A DNA stretch of 64,000 nt from Roseicyclus amphidinii (GCF_030163755.1 NZ_JASJOE010000017.1:1-64000); one strand, 5' to 3'; shown: positions 37,528 through 46,482, counted from the stretch's first letter. Made by a program: numbers and translations. The notes: generated by a model from the letters alone, not told the origin.

Positions 37528-38256
37528 ATGAAACACCTGATCCTCACCGCGGGCCTCGTGGCCGTCAGCGCCGGCGCGGCCTTCGCCGATGCCCATGGCA
37601 TGACCGTCCGCATGGGCACCGAGGGCGCCTACCCCCCCTACAACTTCATCGACGACAACGGCGAGATCACCGGCTTCGAGCGCGACGTGGGCGACGAGCT
37701 TTGCGCCCGCGCGGGCTTCACCTGCGAATGGGTGACGAACGACTGGGACAGCATCATCCCCAACCTGACCTCCGGCAATTACGACACCATCATCGCCGGC
37801 ATGTCGATCACCGCCGAGCGCGAGGAAATCGTCGATTTCACGCAAGCCTACTTCCCGCCCGCGGAATCGCTCTTCATGGGCATGTCCGAGGACTTCACCC
37901 TCGAGGGCGCCGTGGTGGCCGCGCAGACCAACACGATCCAGGCCGGCTACATCGCCGAAAGCGGGGCCACGCTGATCGAGTTCGCCACCCCCGATGAAAC
38001 CGTCGCCGCCGTCCGCAACGGCGAGGCCGACGCGGTCTTCGCCGACGGCGACTACCTGCTGCCCATCGCCGCCGAGGACGCCGACCTGATGATCGTGGGC
38101 GAACCCGTCCAGCTCGGCGGCGGCGTCGGCATGGCGCTGCGCGAAGGCGACGAACGGCGCGAGGCCTTCGACGCGGCCATCACCTCGATGAAGGAAGACG
38201 GCACGCTGAACGCGCTGATCCTCGAATGGTTCGGCGAGGAAGCCGCCACCTTCTGA
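37528..38256 (+). CDS. ABC transporter periplasmic substrate-binding protein (family 3)
   Basis: A 242-aa solute-binding protein with a signal peptide (MKHLILTAGLVAVSAGAAFA). Motifs are TEGAYPPYNFIDDNGEITGF and ERDVGDELCARAGFTCEWV, typical of basic amino acid or opine binders, and GMSITAEREEIVDFTQAYF. The acidic mature protein and downstream amine genes suggest a cationic amino acid or amine ligand. A strong hairpin and a composite repeat follow before the permease genes, which probably lets the binding protein be made in excess. Confidence 0.93.
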   Translation: MKHLILTAGLVAVSAGAAFADAHGMTVRMGTEGAYPPYNFIDDNGEITGFERDVGDELCARAGFTCEWVTNDWDSIIPNLTSGNYDTIIAGMSITAEREEIVDFTQAYFPPAESLFMGMSEDFTLEGAVVAAQTNTIQAGYIAESGATLIEFATPDETVAAVRNGEADAVFADGDYLLPIAAEDADLMIVGEPVQLGGGVGMALREGDERREAFDAAITSMKEDGTLNALILEWFGEEAATF

Positions 38257-38267
38257 TCCGACCCGAC

Positions 38268-38296
38268 AGGGGGCAGACCCGCGCGGCCTGCCCCCT
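38268..38296 (+). terminator. Attenuator-like hairpin after the binding-protein gene
   Basis: AGGGGGCAG (38268-38276) pairs with CTGCCCCCT (38288-38296) across an 11-nt loop; a short T-containing stretch (TCACCTTTC) follows. Position between binding protein and permeases fits partial termination or 3'-end protection. Confidence 0.6.
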
Positions 38297-38304
38297 TCAC
38301 CTTT

Positions 38305-38392
38305 CATCAAGGTTAACGCGCCACCGCCCCCCTTCTCCGTTTCGGAAATATCCCGGGGGAGTCGCGGAACGCGACGGGGGGCAGAGCCCCCC
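38305..38392 (-). repeat. Composite two-hairpin intergenic repeat (copy C)
   Basis: On the minus strand: G-run hairpin GGGGGGCTCTGCCCCCC (38376-38392), short hairpin GTCGCG-TTC-CGCGAC (38361-38375), then GATATTTCCGAAACGGAGAA, and a tail GCGCGTTAACCTTGATG (38305-38321). The same order of parts, including the GTTAACCTTGATG tail, occurs on the plus strand at 47916-47998. It lies between the binding protein and permease genes. Confidence 0.85.
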
Positions 38393-38420
38393 AATATCGC
38401 GCCGCCCGCCAAAGGCTCAC

Positions 38421-39302
38421 ATGTTCGAGTTCTGCACAGACCCCGACACGCTCGACACGCTCCGCTGGTTCAGCTGCTACCTGACCAACGGCGCGCATTT
38501 CCTGTTCTACCAGTCCTTCCTGACCGTCTTCGCGCTGCTCGCCGTCACCGCGCCCACCGCGCTCGCCTTCGGCTTTTTCGCCGCCGCGGCCTCGCGCTCC
38601 CACATCCTGCCCGTCAGCTGGCTCGGCAAGCTCTACACCGCCATGGTGCGCGGCGTGCCCGACATCGTCTTCTTCCTCTTCTTCATCCTCGTCCTCGACC
38701 AGGCCATCGAATACACCCGCCACGTCATCGCCTGCCCCGACTGGACCGAGGACGTGCGCCAGGGCGCGAATTTCCTCGTCTGCCCCGAGGCGCGCACGCC
38801 GTCCGGCAACGCGCCGCAATGGGTCCACGAGCTCTACGGCTTCGCGCTCGCCGTCTTCACCTACGCCATCGTCTTCGGCGCCTTCTGCGGCAACGTGCTT
38901 TACGGCGCGATGCGCGCGGTCCCGCGCGCCCAGCTCGAAACCGCCGAAGCCTATGGCATGACGCGCGCCCAGGTCTTCTGGCGCGTCCTCGTGCCCCAGA
39001 TGTGGATCTACGCGCTGCCGGGGCTCAGCAACATCTGGATGATCCTGATCAAGGCCACGCCGCTCCTGTTCCTCTTGGGCATCGAGGATATCGTCTACTG
39101 GGCGCGTGAACTCGGCGGCTCGCGCACCTCGGCCTATCAATACCCGCACCCCGACTGGCGGTTCTGGTATTTCCTCGGGCTTCTCGTCTTCTACCTCGCC
39201 TTCACGCGGGTCTCGGAAATCGTGCTGGCCCGCCTGACCCAGCGCCTCAGCCACGGGCAGGCCACGGCGGCCGGCGAAGAGATGCGGAGGGCCGCGGCAT
39301 GA
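38421..39302 (+). CDS. ABC transporter permease (HisQ/M type) with Cys-containing periplasmic loop
   Basis: A 293-aa polar amino acid permease. Five or so membrane helices and the EAA loop (ETAEAYGMTRAQVFWRVLVPQ) that contacts the ATPase. Between helices lies an insert of about 40 residues containing HVIACPDWTEDV and NFLVCPEARTPSGN, giving two Cys that could form a disulfide in the periplasm; typical permeases of this type lack it. The start ATG at 38421 (MFEFCTDPDTLDTLRWFSC) follows the composite repeat. It overlaps the next permease gene by 4 nt. Confidence 0.9.
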   Translation: MFEFCTDPDTLDTLRWFSCYLTNGAHFLFYQSFLTVFALLAVTAPTALAFGFFAAAASRSHILPVSWLGKLYTAMVRGVPDIVFFLFFILVLDQAIEYTRHVIACPDWTEDVRQGANFLVCPEARTPSGNAPQWVHELYGFALAVFTYAIVFGAFCGNVLYGAMRAVPRAQLETAEAYGMTRAQVFWRVLVPQMWIYALPGLSNIWMILIKATPLLFLLGIEDIVYWARELGGSRTSAYQYPHPDWRFWYFLGLLVFYLAFTRVSEIVLARLTQRLSHGQATAAGEEMRRAAA

Positions 39303-40138
39303 TCTGCGCGGAAGCCCTGCAGGACTACGGGTTGCGCTCGCTCGGCATCGGCGAGCGGCTGCTGCCGCGCGAGGATATCACGCTCTGCGAACAGGTCGTG
39401 CTGATCGGCTCGGGGATGATCTGGAACGTCTATTTCGGAGTTCTGGCGCTCGCCTTCGGCTTCGTCTTCGCCGTGGCGCTGGCCGTGGCCAAGAACCAGC
39501 GCGCGCGGCTGATCCGCAAACCGGCGGAATGGTTCATCTTCATCTTCCGCGGCTCGCCGCTCTTCATCCAGTTCTTCATGGCCTACGAGGCCTTCGTCAT
39601 GCTGCCCCGCGTCGGCGTCGAGTTCACCTTTCTCGGCGTCGAGATCGCCGCCGAAACCCGCTGGTTCGCCCGCGCCTGGCTGGGCGCGCTGATCGTGCTT
39701 TTCCTCAACACCTCCGCCTATGCGGCCGAGATCTTCTACGGCGCGCTGCGCGCGGTGCCCAAGGGCGACCTGGAAGCGGCCGATGCCTATGGCCTCTCGG
39801 GCTGGGGCAAGTTCCGGCGCATCACCTTTCCCACCACGATGCGGCTCGCGTGGCCCGCCTACACCAACGAGGCGATCTTCCTCTTCCACGCCACGGCGCT
39901 GGTGTTCTTCTCGTCCTTCCCCGCCTTCCAGCAGAAGGGCGACGCGCTCTATTACGCCAACTACTTCGCCGACCGCACCTTCAACCCCTTCATCCCCTAC
40001 CCGATCGTGGCCGTCTATTTCGTCCTGCTGACGCTGGTCATCATCGGGGTCTTCGGCGCCATCAACACGCGCCTCAACCGCCACCTGCCCGCCGAACGGC
40101 GGCAAAGGCTGCGCATTCGCCCGCAAGTGATCAGATGA
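39299..40138 (+). CDS. ABC transporter permease (HisM type)
   Basis: A 279-aa second permease. It has the membrane segment WNVYFGVLALAFGFVFAVAL, IFRGSPLFIQFFMAYEAFV and the EAA loop LEAADAYGLSGWGKFRRITF. An N-terminal 30-residue extension (MICAEALQDYGLRSLG) precedes the first helix. It pairs with the preceding permease in a heterodimeric transporter. The start overlaps the upstream stop (ATGA) and the stop overlaps the glutamine-synthetase-like gene start. Confidence 0.92.
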   Translation: MICAEALQDYGLRSLGIGERLLPREDITLCEQVVLIGSGMIWNVYFGVLALAFGFVFAVALAVAKNQRARLIRKPAEWFIFIFRGSPLFIQFFMAYEAFVMLPRVGVEFTFLGVEIAAETRWFARAWLGALIVLFLNTSAYAAEIFYGALRAVPKGDLEAADAYGLSGWGKFRRITFPTTMRLAWPAYTNEAIFLFHATALVFFSSFPAFQQKGDALYYANYFADRTFNPFIPYPIVAVYFVLLTLVIIGVFGAINTRLNRHLPAERRQRLRIRPQVIR

Positions 40139-41472
40139 ACACCGACTACCTCCGCGAGCACGCGGAAGTGAAATCCATCCGCGTCGCCGCCGCCGACCTC
40201 AACGGCCAGCCCCGCGGCAAGCGCATCGCCCGGCGCTACGCCGACAAGGCCATCGAGGAGGGCACGCGCTTTCCCTTCTCGGTCCTGAACCTCGACATCT
40301 GGGGCGAGGATATCGACGACAGCCCGCTGGTCTTCGAGGCGGGCGACCCCGACGGGGTGCTGCGCCCCACCGAGCGCGGCTTCGTGCCGATGCCCTGGCT
40401 CGACACGCCCACGGCGCTTCTGCCGATCTGGATGTTCCACGACGACGGCCGCCCCTTCGCGGGCGACCCGCGCCATGCGCTCGCCCGCGTGGTGGAGCGA
40501 TACAAGGCCCGCGGGCTGACGCCCGTGGTGGCGACCGAGCTGGAGTTCTACCTGATCGACGACCGCGGCCGCGAGCTGCGCGTGCCCCCCTCGCCCCGCT
40601 CGGGCAAGCGGCGGCAACAGGCCGAGATCCTCGCCATGCGGCAGCTCGATGCCTGGGACAATTTCTTCACCTCGCTCTACGACGCCTGCGAGGCGATGGA
40701 CATTCCCGCCGACACCACCATCTCGGAGGCCGGGCCGGGCCAGTTCGAGATCAACCTGATGCACGCCCCCGACGCGCTGAAGGCGGCGGATGACGCGTGG
40801 TTCTTCAAGCTCCTGGTGAACGGTCTGGCGCGCAAGCACGGCTTCGCCGCGAGCTTCATGGCGAAACCCTATCCGGAGTATTCCGGCAACGGGCTGCACA
40901 CGCATTTCTCGATCCTCGACGAGGGCGGGCGCAACATCTTCGACGATGGCAGCGCACAAGGCTCGCAGGCGATGCGCCACGCGGTTGCGGGCTGCCTGCA
41001 GGCGATGCCGGGCTCGATGCTGATCCTCGCCCCCCACGCCACCAGCTACGACCGCTTCGTGCCCGGCGCGCATGCGCCGACCGGCGTCGCCTGGGCCTAC
41101 GAGAACCGCACGACGGCGCTGCGCATCCCCTCGGGCAGTCCCGCCGCGCGGCGGATCGAGCATCGCGTCGCGGGCGGCGACATCAACCCCTACCTGCTGA
41201 TCGCGGCCATCCTGGGTGCTGCGCTGAACGGGATCGAGGATGCGGCCGAGCCGCCGCCGCCCGTGACCGGCAACGCCTACGACCAGGACCTCGCGCAGCT
41301 GCCGCGCGACTGGCAGGGCGCGATCGACGCTTTCGCGGACAGCGCCGAGATCGCGCGCATCTTCCCGCCCGAGCTGATCGCCAACCTGCTGGCGACCAAG
41401 CGGCAGGAGCTGCACTACATGGCCGAACTGTCGCCCGAGGAGCAGACCGAGCTTTACCTCGACACGGTCTGA
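40135..41472 (+). CDS. Glutamine synthetase-like gamma-glutamyl ligase 1 (PuuA type)
   Basis: A 445-aa class-I glutamine-synthetase-fold ligase. Metal and substrate residues are kept: TELEFYL, SEAGPGQFEINLMH, SGNGLHTHFSILD and NRTTALRIP. Family members joined to amine catabolism ligate glutamate to putrescine, isopropylamine or ethanolamine. The amine transporter upstream and the oxidase, amidotransferase and aminotransferases downstream support a gamma-glutamyl-amine role; housekeeping GlnA is unlikely because adenylylation-site sequence is absent. Start ATG at 40135 overlaps the permease stop. Palindrome array 2 follows. Confidence 0.88.
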   Translation: MNTDYLREHAEVKSIRVAAADLNGQPRGKRIARRYADKAIEEGTRFPFSVLNLDIWGEDIDDSPLVFEAGDPDGVLRPTERGFVPMPWLDTPTALLPIWMFHDDGRPFAGDPRHALARVVERYKARGLTPVVATELEFYLIDDRGRELRVPPSPRSGKRRQQAEILAMRQLDAWDNFFTSLYDACEAMDIPADTTISEAGPGQFEINLMHAPDALKAADDAWFFKLLVNGLARKHGFAASFMAKPYPEYSGNGLHTHFSILDEGGRNIFDDGSAQGSQAMRHAVAGCLQAMPGSMLILAPHATSYDRFVPGAHAPTGVAWAYENRTTALRIPSGSPAARRIEHRVAGGDINPYLLIAAILGAALNGIEDAAEPPPPVTGNAYDQDLAQLPRDWQGAIDAFADSAEIARIFPPELIANLLATKRQELHYMAELSPEEQTELYLDTV

Positions 41473-41482
41473 CCCCGCGCCC

Positions 41483-41573
41483 ACAGGATCTTGCAAGATC
41501 CTGTGCCAGACCCTTGCAAGGGTCTGGTCACGCCCTTGCAAGGGCGTGCGCAAACCTCTTGCAAGAGGTTTGC
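41483..41573. repeat. Tandem palindrome array 2 (four units, 22-23-bp period)
   Basis: Four perfect palindromes with centres at 41493.5, 41516.5, 41538.5 and 41561.5. Unit 1 (41483-41504) is ACAGGATCTTG plus mirror; unit 2 (41506-41527) CCAGACCCTTG plus mirror; unit 3 (41529-41548) CACGCCCTTGCAAGGGCGTG; unit 4 (41550-41573) GCAAACCTCTTG plus mirror. All share the CTTGCAAG centre; the arms differ between units but are fully self-complementary. A fifth small hairpin GCCCGC-CTT-GCGGGC follows at 41586-41600. It sits between two plus-strand genes of one operon. Confidence 0.95.
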
Positions 41574-41634
41574 CCCCCTTGCCCCGCCCGCCTTGCGGGC
41601 ATAGCTTCATCGCATCCGTTCACGCGAGACCCCC

Positions 41635-42345
41635 ATGCATATCGGCATCCTGCAGACCGGCCATGTCCCCGACCAAGTCGCGGCACGGGACGGCACCTAT
41701 TCCGAGCTCTTCGCGCGGCTCTTCGCGCATCGGGATTTCACCTTCACCACCTGGTCGGTGGTCGACATGGACTTCCCCGAGGGCGCGCAGGCCGCCGACG
41801 GCTGGCTCGTCACCGGCTCGCGCCACGGCGCCTACGAGGATCACCCCTTCATCCCGCCGCTGGAGGCGCTGATCCGCGCCATCCGCGACGCGGGCAAGCC
41901 GCTGGTCGGCATCTGCTTCGGTCACCAGATCATCGCCCAGGCGCTCGGCGGGCGGGTGGTGAAATTCCCCGGCGGCTGGGCCGTGGGGCGCAAGACCTAC
42001 CGCATCGGCGGGCGCGAGGTGGCGCTGAACGCCTGGCACCAGGACCAGGTGGTCGCGCTGCCGCCGGGGGCCAAGGTGCTGGGCGGCAACGATTTCACCT
42101 GCAACGCGGTCCTTGCCATCGGCGACCGCATCCTGACCGTGCAGCCGCACCCGGAATTTCCCGCCTCGGTCGTCGAGATGCTGGCCGAGCACCGCGCGGC
42201 GACCGTGCCCGCGCCGCTGGTCGCGGCCGCGCGCGCGCAGCTCGACCAGCCGACCGACAGCCGCCTCGTGGCCGACTGGCTGGCCGATGTGCTGGAGGGC
42301 GCGCCCGCCACCCGCATCCCCTTTGCCCAGAAGGCCCGCGCATGA
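41635..42345 (+). CDS. Class I glutamine amidotransferase
   Basis: A 236-aa GATase1 domain protein. The nucleophile elbow is VGICFGHQIIAQALGG (Cys94), and the catalytic His/Glu lie in VQPHPEFPASVV. N-terminus MHIGILQTGHVPDQVAARDG. In gamma-glutamylation pathways such enzymes hydrolyse gamma-glutamyl intermediates (as PuuD does), though this one is of the GMP-synthase-like type, so the reaction is inferred from context. It overlaps the second ligase gene by 4 nt. Confidence 0.88.
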   Translation: MHIGILQTGHVPDQVAARDGTYSELFARLFAHRDFTFTTWSVVDMDFPEGAQAADGWLVTGSRHGAYEDHPFIPPLEALIRAIRDAGKPLVGICFGHQIIAQALGGRVVKFPGGWAVGRKTYRIGGREVALNAWHQDQVVALPPGAKVLGGNDFTCNAVLAIGDRILTVQPHPEFPASVVEMLAEHRAATVPAPLVAAARAQLDQPTDSRLVADWLADVLEGAPATRIPFAQKARA

Positions 42346-43712
42346 GCTCCGAGTCCGTCGCCCGGCTGCTCGACCAGCTCCCCGAGGTCGCCCGCGCCTA
42401 CCTCGAAGGGCGCGCCATCGACGAGGTCGAGTGCATCGTCGCCGACCTTGCCGGCATCGCCCGCGGCAAGGCCATGCCGGGCGGCAAGTTCGCCCGCCAA
42501 AGCCATTTCTACCTGCCCAACTCGATCTTCTTCCAGACCATCACCGGCGACTGGGCTGACGAGGTCGCGGACGGGTTCACCGAACCCGACATGATCCTGA
42601 CGCCGGATTACACCACCGCGACGCCCGCGCCCTGGACGGCGGACACCACGCTGCAGGTGATCCACGACATCAAGGACCAGAAGGGCAACCCGGTCCCCTA
42701 TGCGCCGCGCAACGTGCTGAAGCGGGTGGTCGATCTCTACAACGCGCGCGGGCTGCAACCCATCGTCGCCCCCGAGATGGAGTTCTACCTCGTCGCGCCC
42801 AACACCGACCCCGCCCGCGAGATCGAGCCGCCGATGGGCCGCTCGGGCCGTCGCGCCGCCGCGCGGCAGGCCTATTCGATGTCGGCGGTCGACGAATACG
42901 GCAAGGTCATCGACGACATCTACGATTACGCCGAGGCCATGGGCCTCGAGATCGACGGCATCCTGCAGGAGGGCGGCGCGGGCCAGATCGAGCTGAACCT
43001 GCGCCACGGCGATCCGGTCCGGCTGGCCGACGAGATGTTCTTCTTCAAGCGGATGATCCGCGAGGCCGCGCTGCGCCACGACTGCTACGCGACCTTCATG
43101 GCGAAACCCATCGAGGGCGAGCCGGGCAGCGCGATGCACATCCACCATTCGGTGATCGACATCGCCACGGGAGAGAACATCTTTTCCACGCCCGAGGGCG
43201 CCGAGACGCCGGTCTTCCTGCATTTCATCGGCGGGATGCAGCGCAACCTGCCTGCCGTGATCCCGCTGCTTGCACCTTACGTGAACAGCTACCGCCGCTA
43301 CGTCCCCGACTTCGCCGCGCCCATCAACCTCGAATGGGGGCGCGACAACCGGACCACGGGCCTGCGCGTGCCCGTGTCCGAGCCCGCCGCGCGGCGGATC
43401 GAGAACCGGCTGCCGGGGATGGATTGCAACCCCTATCTCGGCATCGCCGCCTCGCTGGCCTGCGGGCTGGTCGGGCTGATCGAGGAAACCGACCCCTCCG
43501 ATCCCTACACCGGCGATGCCTACCAGCTGGAAAGCGGCGTGCCGCGCGGGCTTGGCGACGCGCTGGGGCTCTTGAGCGCGAACGGCACCATCCAGCAGGT
43601 GCTGGGCGAGGAGTTCTGCCGCGTCTATTCCGCCGTCAAGGAGCTGGAATACAACGAATTTCTGCAGGTCATCTCGCCGTGGGAGCGTGAACACCTGCTG
43701 CTGAACGTATGA
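42342..43712 (+). CDS. Glutamine synthetase-like gamma-glutamyl ligase 2
   Basis: A 456-aa second member of the same ligase family. Motifs are APEMEFYLVAP, QEGGAGQIELNLRHGD (Ala replaces the usual Pro of GPGQ), GSAMHIHHSVID and NRTTGLRVP. It is only distantly similar to ligase 1 and probably acts on a different amine or amino acid. Starts with ATGA overlap at 42342 and overlaps the FAD oxidase gene at its end. The N-terminal domain ECIVADLAGIARGKAMPGGK has the beta-grasp pattern. Confidence 0.88.
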   Translation: MSSESVARLLDQLPEVARAYLEGRAIDEVECIVADLAGIARGKAMPGGKFARQSHFYLPNSIFFQTITGDWADEVADGFTEPDMILTPDYTTATPAPWTADTTLQVIHDIKDQKGNPVPYAPRNVLKRVVDLYNARGLQPIVAPEMEFYLVAPNTDPAREIEPPMGRSGRRAAARQAYSMSAVDEYGKVIDDIYDYAEAMGLEIDGILQEGGAGQIELNLRHGDPVRLADEMFFFKRMIREAALRHDCYATFMAKPIEGEPGSAMHIHHSVIDIATGENIFSTPEGAETPVFLHFIGGMQRNLPAVIPLLAPYVNSYRRYVPDFAAPINLEWGRDNRTTGLRVPVSEPAARRIENRLPGMDCNPYLGIAASLACGLVGLIEETDPSDPYTGDAYQLESGVPRGLGDALGLLSANGTIQQVLGEEFCRVYSAVKELEYNEFLQVISPWEREHLLLNV

Positions 43713-45010
43713 ACCCGCTCTATCGCAACGACAGGCGCGGCGAACACGCCCCCAGCTGGTATGCCGCCAGCCTGCCGCCCGAGCCTGCGCGGCCCTCGCT
43801 GACGGGGGCCATCGAAGTGGATGTCGCCGTCATCGGCGCGGGCTTCACCGGGCTTTGGGCCGCGCTGACGCTGGCGCGCGCGGGCCGTCGTGTCGTGGTG
43901 CTGGACGCGCATCGCGTGGGCTTCGGCGCGTCGGGACGGAACGGCGGGCAGTTGAACCTCGGGTTCAACCAGTCGCAGCGCGAGTTGGAGGCGCAGCTGG
44001 GCGAGACACGCGCGGCGGCGCTTTGGGACATGGCCGAGGCCGCCCGCGCGCAGGTGCGCGACTTCTGCGCCGCGCATGCGCCCGAGGCAAGCTACCGCCC
44101 CGGCGCGGCCTATGGCATCTATGACCAGACCGACCTTGCCGGGCTCAGGGCCGAGAGCGAGCACCTCGAGAAACGCCATGGCTACCGGACCGAGGTTCTG
44201 GGCCAGCGCGGCTTTGCCGAGCTGGTGAAATCGCCGCTCTACCGCGGCGGCATGATGGACCCCGGCGGCGGCCATGTGCAGCCGCTTGCCTATGTCCGTG
44301 CGCTCGCGCGCGCGGCGGAGGCGGCGGGCGCCGTCATCCACGAGACGACCGAGGTGACGGCGATCACGCCGCGCCCGCGGTTGGTGCTGAGCACGCCGCG
44401 GGGACAGGTCACGGCGGGCCATGCCATCGTTGCGGGCAACGGATACCTGCCCGACATCCTGCCGCAGGTGAACGCGCGGGTGATGCCGATCAACAGCTTC
44501 ATCGCCGCGACAGAGCCCCTGCCCGACCGCTGGCAGGAGGTTCTGGCCGAGGATATCTGCGTCGCGGATTCGAAATTCGTGGTGAATTACTATAGGTTCA
44601 GCGCCGACCGGCGGTTCCTGTTCGGCGGGCGCGAAAGCTACGGCATGGGCTTTCCCCGCGATATCCGCGCGCCGCTGGTGGCGCGGATGGAGCGGCTGTT
44701 TCCGCAGCTGAAAGGCGTCGGCATCACCCATGTCTGGGGCGGCGCGCTCGGCATCACGATGAGCCGCCTGCCCCATGTCGCCCGCGTGGCCCCCAACATC
44801 CTGTCGGGCGCGGGGTTTTCCGGGCATGGCGTGGCGCTGTCGGGCATGGCCGGGCGCGTGATGGCCGAGGCGGTGATGGGACAGGACGAGGGCCTTGCGA
44901 ATTTCGAGGCGCTCCCCGTCCCGCGCTTTCCGGGCGGCACGAGCTTGCGTGCGCCGATCCTGACGCTGGCGATGACCTGGTACGCGATGCGCGACCGCCT
45001 GGGCGTCTGA
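43709..45010 (+). CDS. FAD-dependent amine/amino-acid oxidoreductase (PuuB type)
   Basis: A 433-aa DAO-family flavoenzyme. FAD-binding Rossmann motif VAVIGAGFTGLWAALTLARA (about residues 33-52) and the GASGRNGGQLNLGFNQSQ loop typical of gamma-glutamylputrescine oxidases. The C-terminal GAGFSGHGVALSGMAGRV closes the FAD site. It would oxidise the gamma-glutamylated amine to an aldehyde. It overlaps ligase 2 by 4 nt; 108 nt follow before the next gene. Confidence 0.9.
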   Translation: MNPLYRNDRRGEHAPSWYAASLPPEPARPSLTGAIEVDVAVIGAGFTGLWAALTLARAGRRVVVLDAHRVGFGASGRNGGQLNLGFNQSQRELEAQLGETRAAALWDMAEAARAQVRDFCAAHAPEASYRPGAAYGIYDQTDLAGLRAESEHLEKRHGYRTEVLGQRGFAELVKSPLYRGGMMDPGGGHVQPLAYVRALARAAEAAGAVIHETTEVTAITPRPRLVLSTPRGQVTAGHAIVAGNGYLPDILPQVNARVMPINSFIAATEPLPDRWQEVLAEDICVADSKFVVNYYRFSADRRFLFGGRESYGMGFPRDIRAPLVARMERLFPQLKGVGITHVWGGALGITMSRLPHVARVAPNILSGAGFSGHGVALSGMAGRVMAEAVMGQDEGLANFEALPVPRFPGGTSLRAPILTLAMTWYAMRDRLGV

Positions 45011-45118
45011 GCCACCATATCTTGCGCGACATTTGCATGACATCGCGTCACGGCGCTGGATTTCGGGCGCTTAACAGGATAAGAAATCCGAAAGAGAAGA
45101 TTTCGAAAAGGTGAAATC

Positions 45119-46342
45119 ATGGCGCTCGCACCCAATGTCTACGACGCCGAGCCGATCCCCGAGGGCGCGCGCGCCGAGATCGACCGCCTGCTGCAATCGG
45201 GCGACCTGTTCCGCTACACCGCCCCTGCCGATGCGCCCGTCGCGCTCTTGGAGCGTGAATTCGCGGACATGATGGGCGTGAAATACGCGCTCGCCGTCTC
45301 CTCCTGCTCGGCGGCGATTTTCCTGTCGCTCGAGGCGCTTGGCCTGCAGGCCGGCGCGCGGGTGCTGATCCCGGCCTTCACCTTTGCCGCCGTTCCCTCG
45401 GCGGTGGTTCACGCACGCCTGCAGCCCGTGCTGGTCGAGGTGGGCGAGAATTACCGCATCGACATGGGTGATTTCGCGGCCAAGCTCGACGACAGCATCG
45501 AGGCCGTCATCATCAGCCACATGCGCGGCCATACCAGCGACATGGACGCGATCATGGCGCTCTGCAACGCGCGTGGCATCCCGGTGATCGAGGACGCGGC
45601 CCATTCGCTCGGCACGCTCTGGCACGGGCAGAAGATCGGGACGATCGGCAAGATCGGCTGTTTCTCGTTCCAGTCCTACAAGATGATCAACGCGGGCGAG
45701 GGTGGCATCCTGATCACCGATGACGCCGACCTTGCCGCGCGCTGCGTGATCATGTCGGGCGCCTATGAGCACAACTGGAAGAAGCACAAGGGGCCGGAAG
45801 GGCAGAACGACCCCGAGCTGGCGCTGGCTTTCGCGCGCTGGCAGAACCGGCTGCCGCTCTACAACATGCGGCTGCAGAACCTCTCGGCCGCCGTCATCCG
45901 CCCGCAGCTGCCCGAGCTGGAGCGCCGGGTGCGTGACGGGCTTGCGAACCATGATTACGTGGCCGACCTGCTGAACGCCTCGCCCTGGCTGGACGTGCCG
46001 CCGCCGCTTGTGCCCGAGACGCGGGCACCGGATTCGATCCAGTTCAACCTTGTCGGTTTCGACACGGATGCCGAGGCGAAAGCCTTTGCCGCGGCCGCCG
46101 AGGCGCGCGGCGTGAAGGTGCAGATCTTCGGCCTGTCGACCGACAACGCGCGGGCCTTCTGGAACTGGCAGTTCATCCCCGGCGAGCGGCAGGAGCTGCC
46201 GCAGACCCGCGCGATGCTGATGCGCGCCTGCGACGTGCGGCTGCCGGTGCGGCTGACGAAGCCGGAGCTGGATTTCATCGCCGATGCGCTGACAGCCGCC
46301 GCCGAGGACGTGAAGGGCGCGACGCTCGCCTATGGCACCTGA
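45119..46342 (+). CDS. DegT/DnrJ/EryC1/StrS-family PLP aminotransferase
   Basis: A 407-aa fold-type I PLP enzyme. The internal aldimine Lys188 is in CFSFQSYKMINAGEGG, and VIEDAAHSLGTLWHG carries the pyridine-binding Asp. Members usually transaminate keto-sugars or make aminohydroxybenzoate; none is a standard part of polyamine catabolism, so its place between the amine oxidase and a class III aminotransferase is unexpected. RBS AAGGTGAAATC is strong. A terminator follows, so it may form its own unit from a promoter in the 108-nt gap. Confidence 0.9.
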   Translation: MALAPNVYDAEPIPEGARAEIDRLLQSGDLFRYTAPADAPVALLEREFADMMGVKYALAVSSCSAAIFLSLEALGLQAGARVLIPAFTFAAVPSAVVHARLQPVLVEVGENYRIDMGDFAAKLDDSIEAVIISHMRGHTSDMDAIMALCNARGIPVIEDAAHSLGTLWHGQKIGTIGKIGCFSFQSYKMINAGEGGILITDDADLAARCVIMSGAYEHNWKKHKGPEGQNDPELALAFARWQNRLPLYNMRLQNLSAAVIRPQLPELERRVRDGLANHDYVADLLNASPWLDVPPPLVPETRAPDSIQFNLVGFDTDAEAKAFAAAAEARGVKVQIFGLSTDNARAFWNWQFIPGERQELPQTRAMLMRACDVRLPVRLTKPELDFIADALTAAAEDVKGATLAYGT

Positions 46343-46380
46343 GCGGCGCGGCCCGTCTTTTCGCCTGCGAAACCCCTCGG

Positions 46381-46414
46381 AACCCGGCGCGCTGACGCCG
46401 GGTTTCGTCGTTTT
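46381..46414 (+). terminator. Rho-independent terminator after the DegT gene
   Basis: AACCCGGCG, loop CGCTGA, CGCCGGGTT, followed by TCGTCGTTTTC. A 9-bp stem and a modest T-rich tail. Confidence 0.75.
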
Positions 46415-46482
46415 CACTGGGGCGATTGCGGGCGGCTTCGGGCCGGTCTAGCGTGGCGCAAATCCTTCGCCCGGAGACCGCC

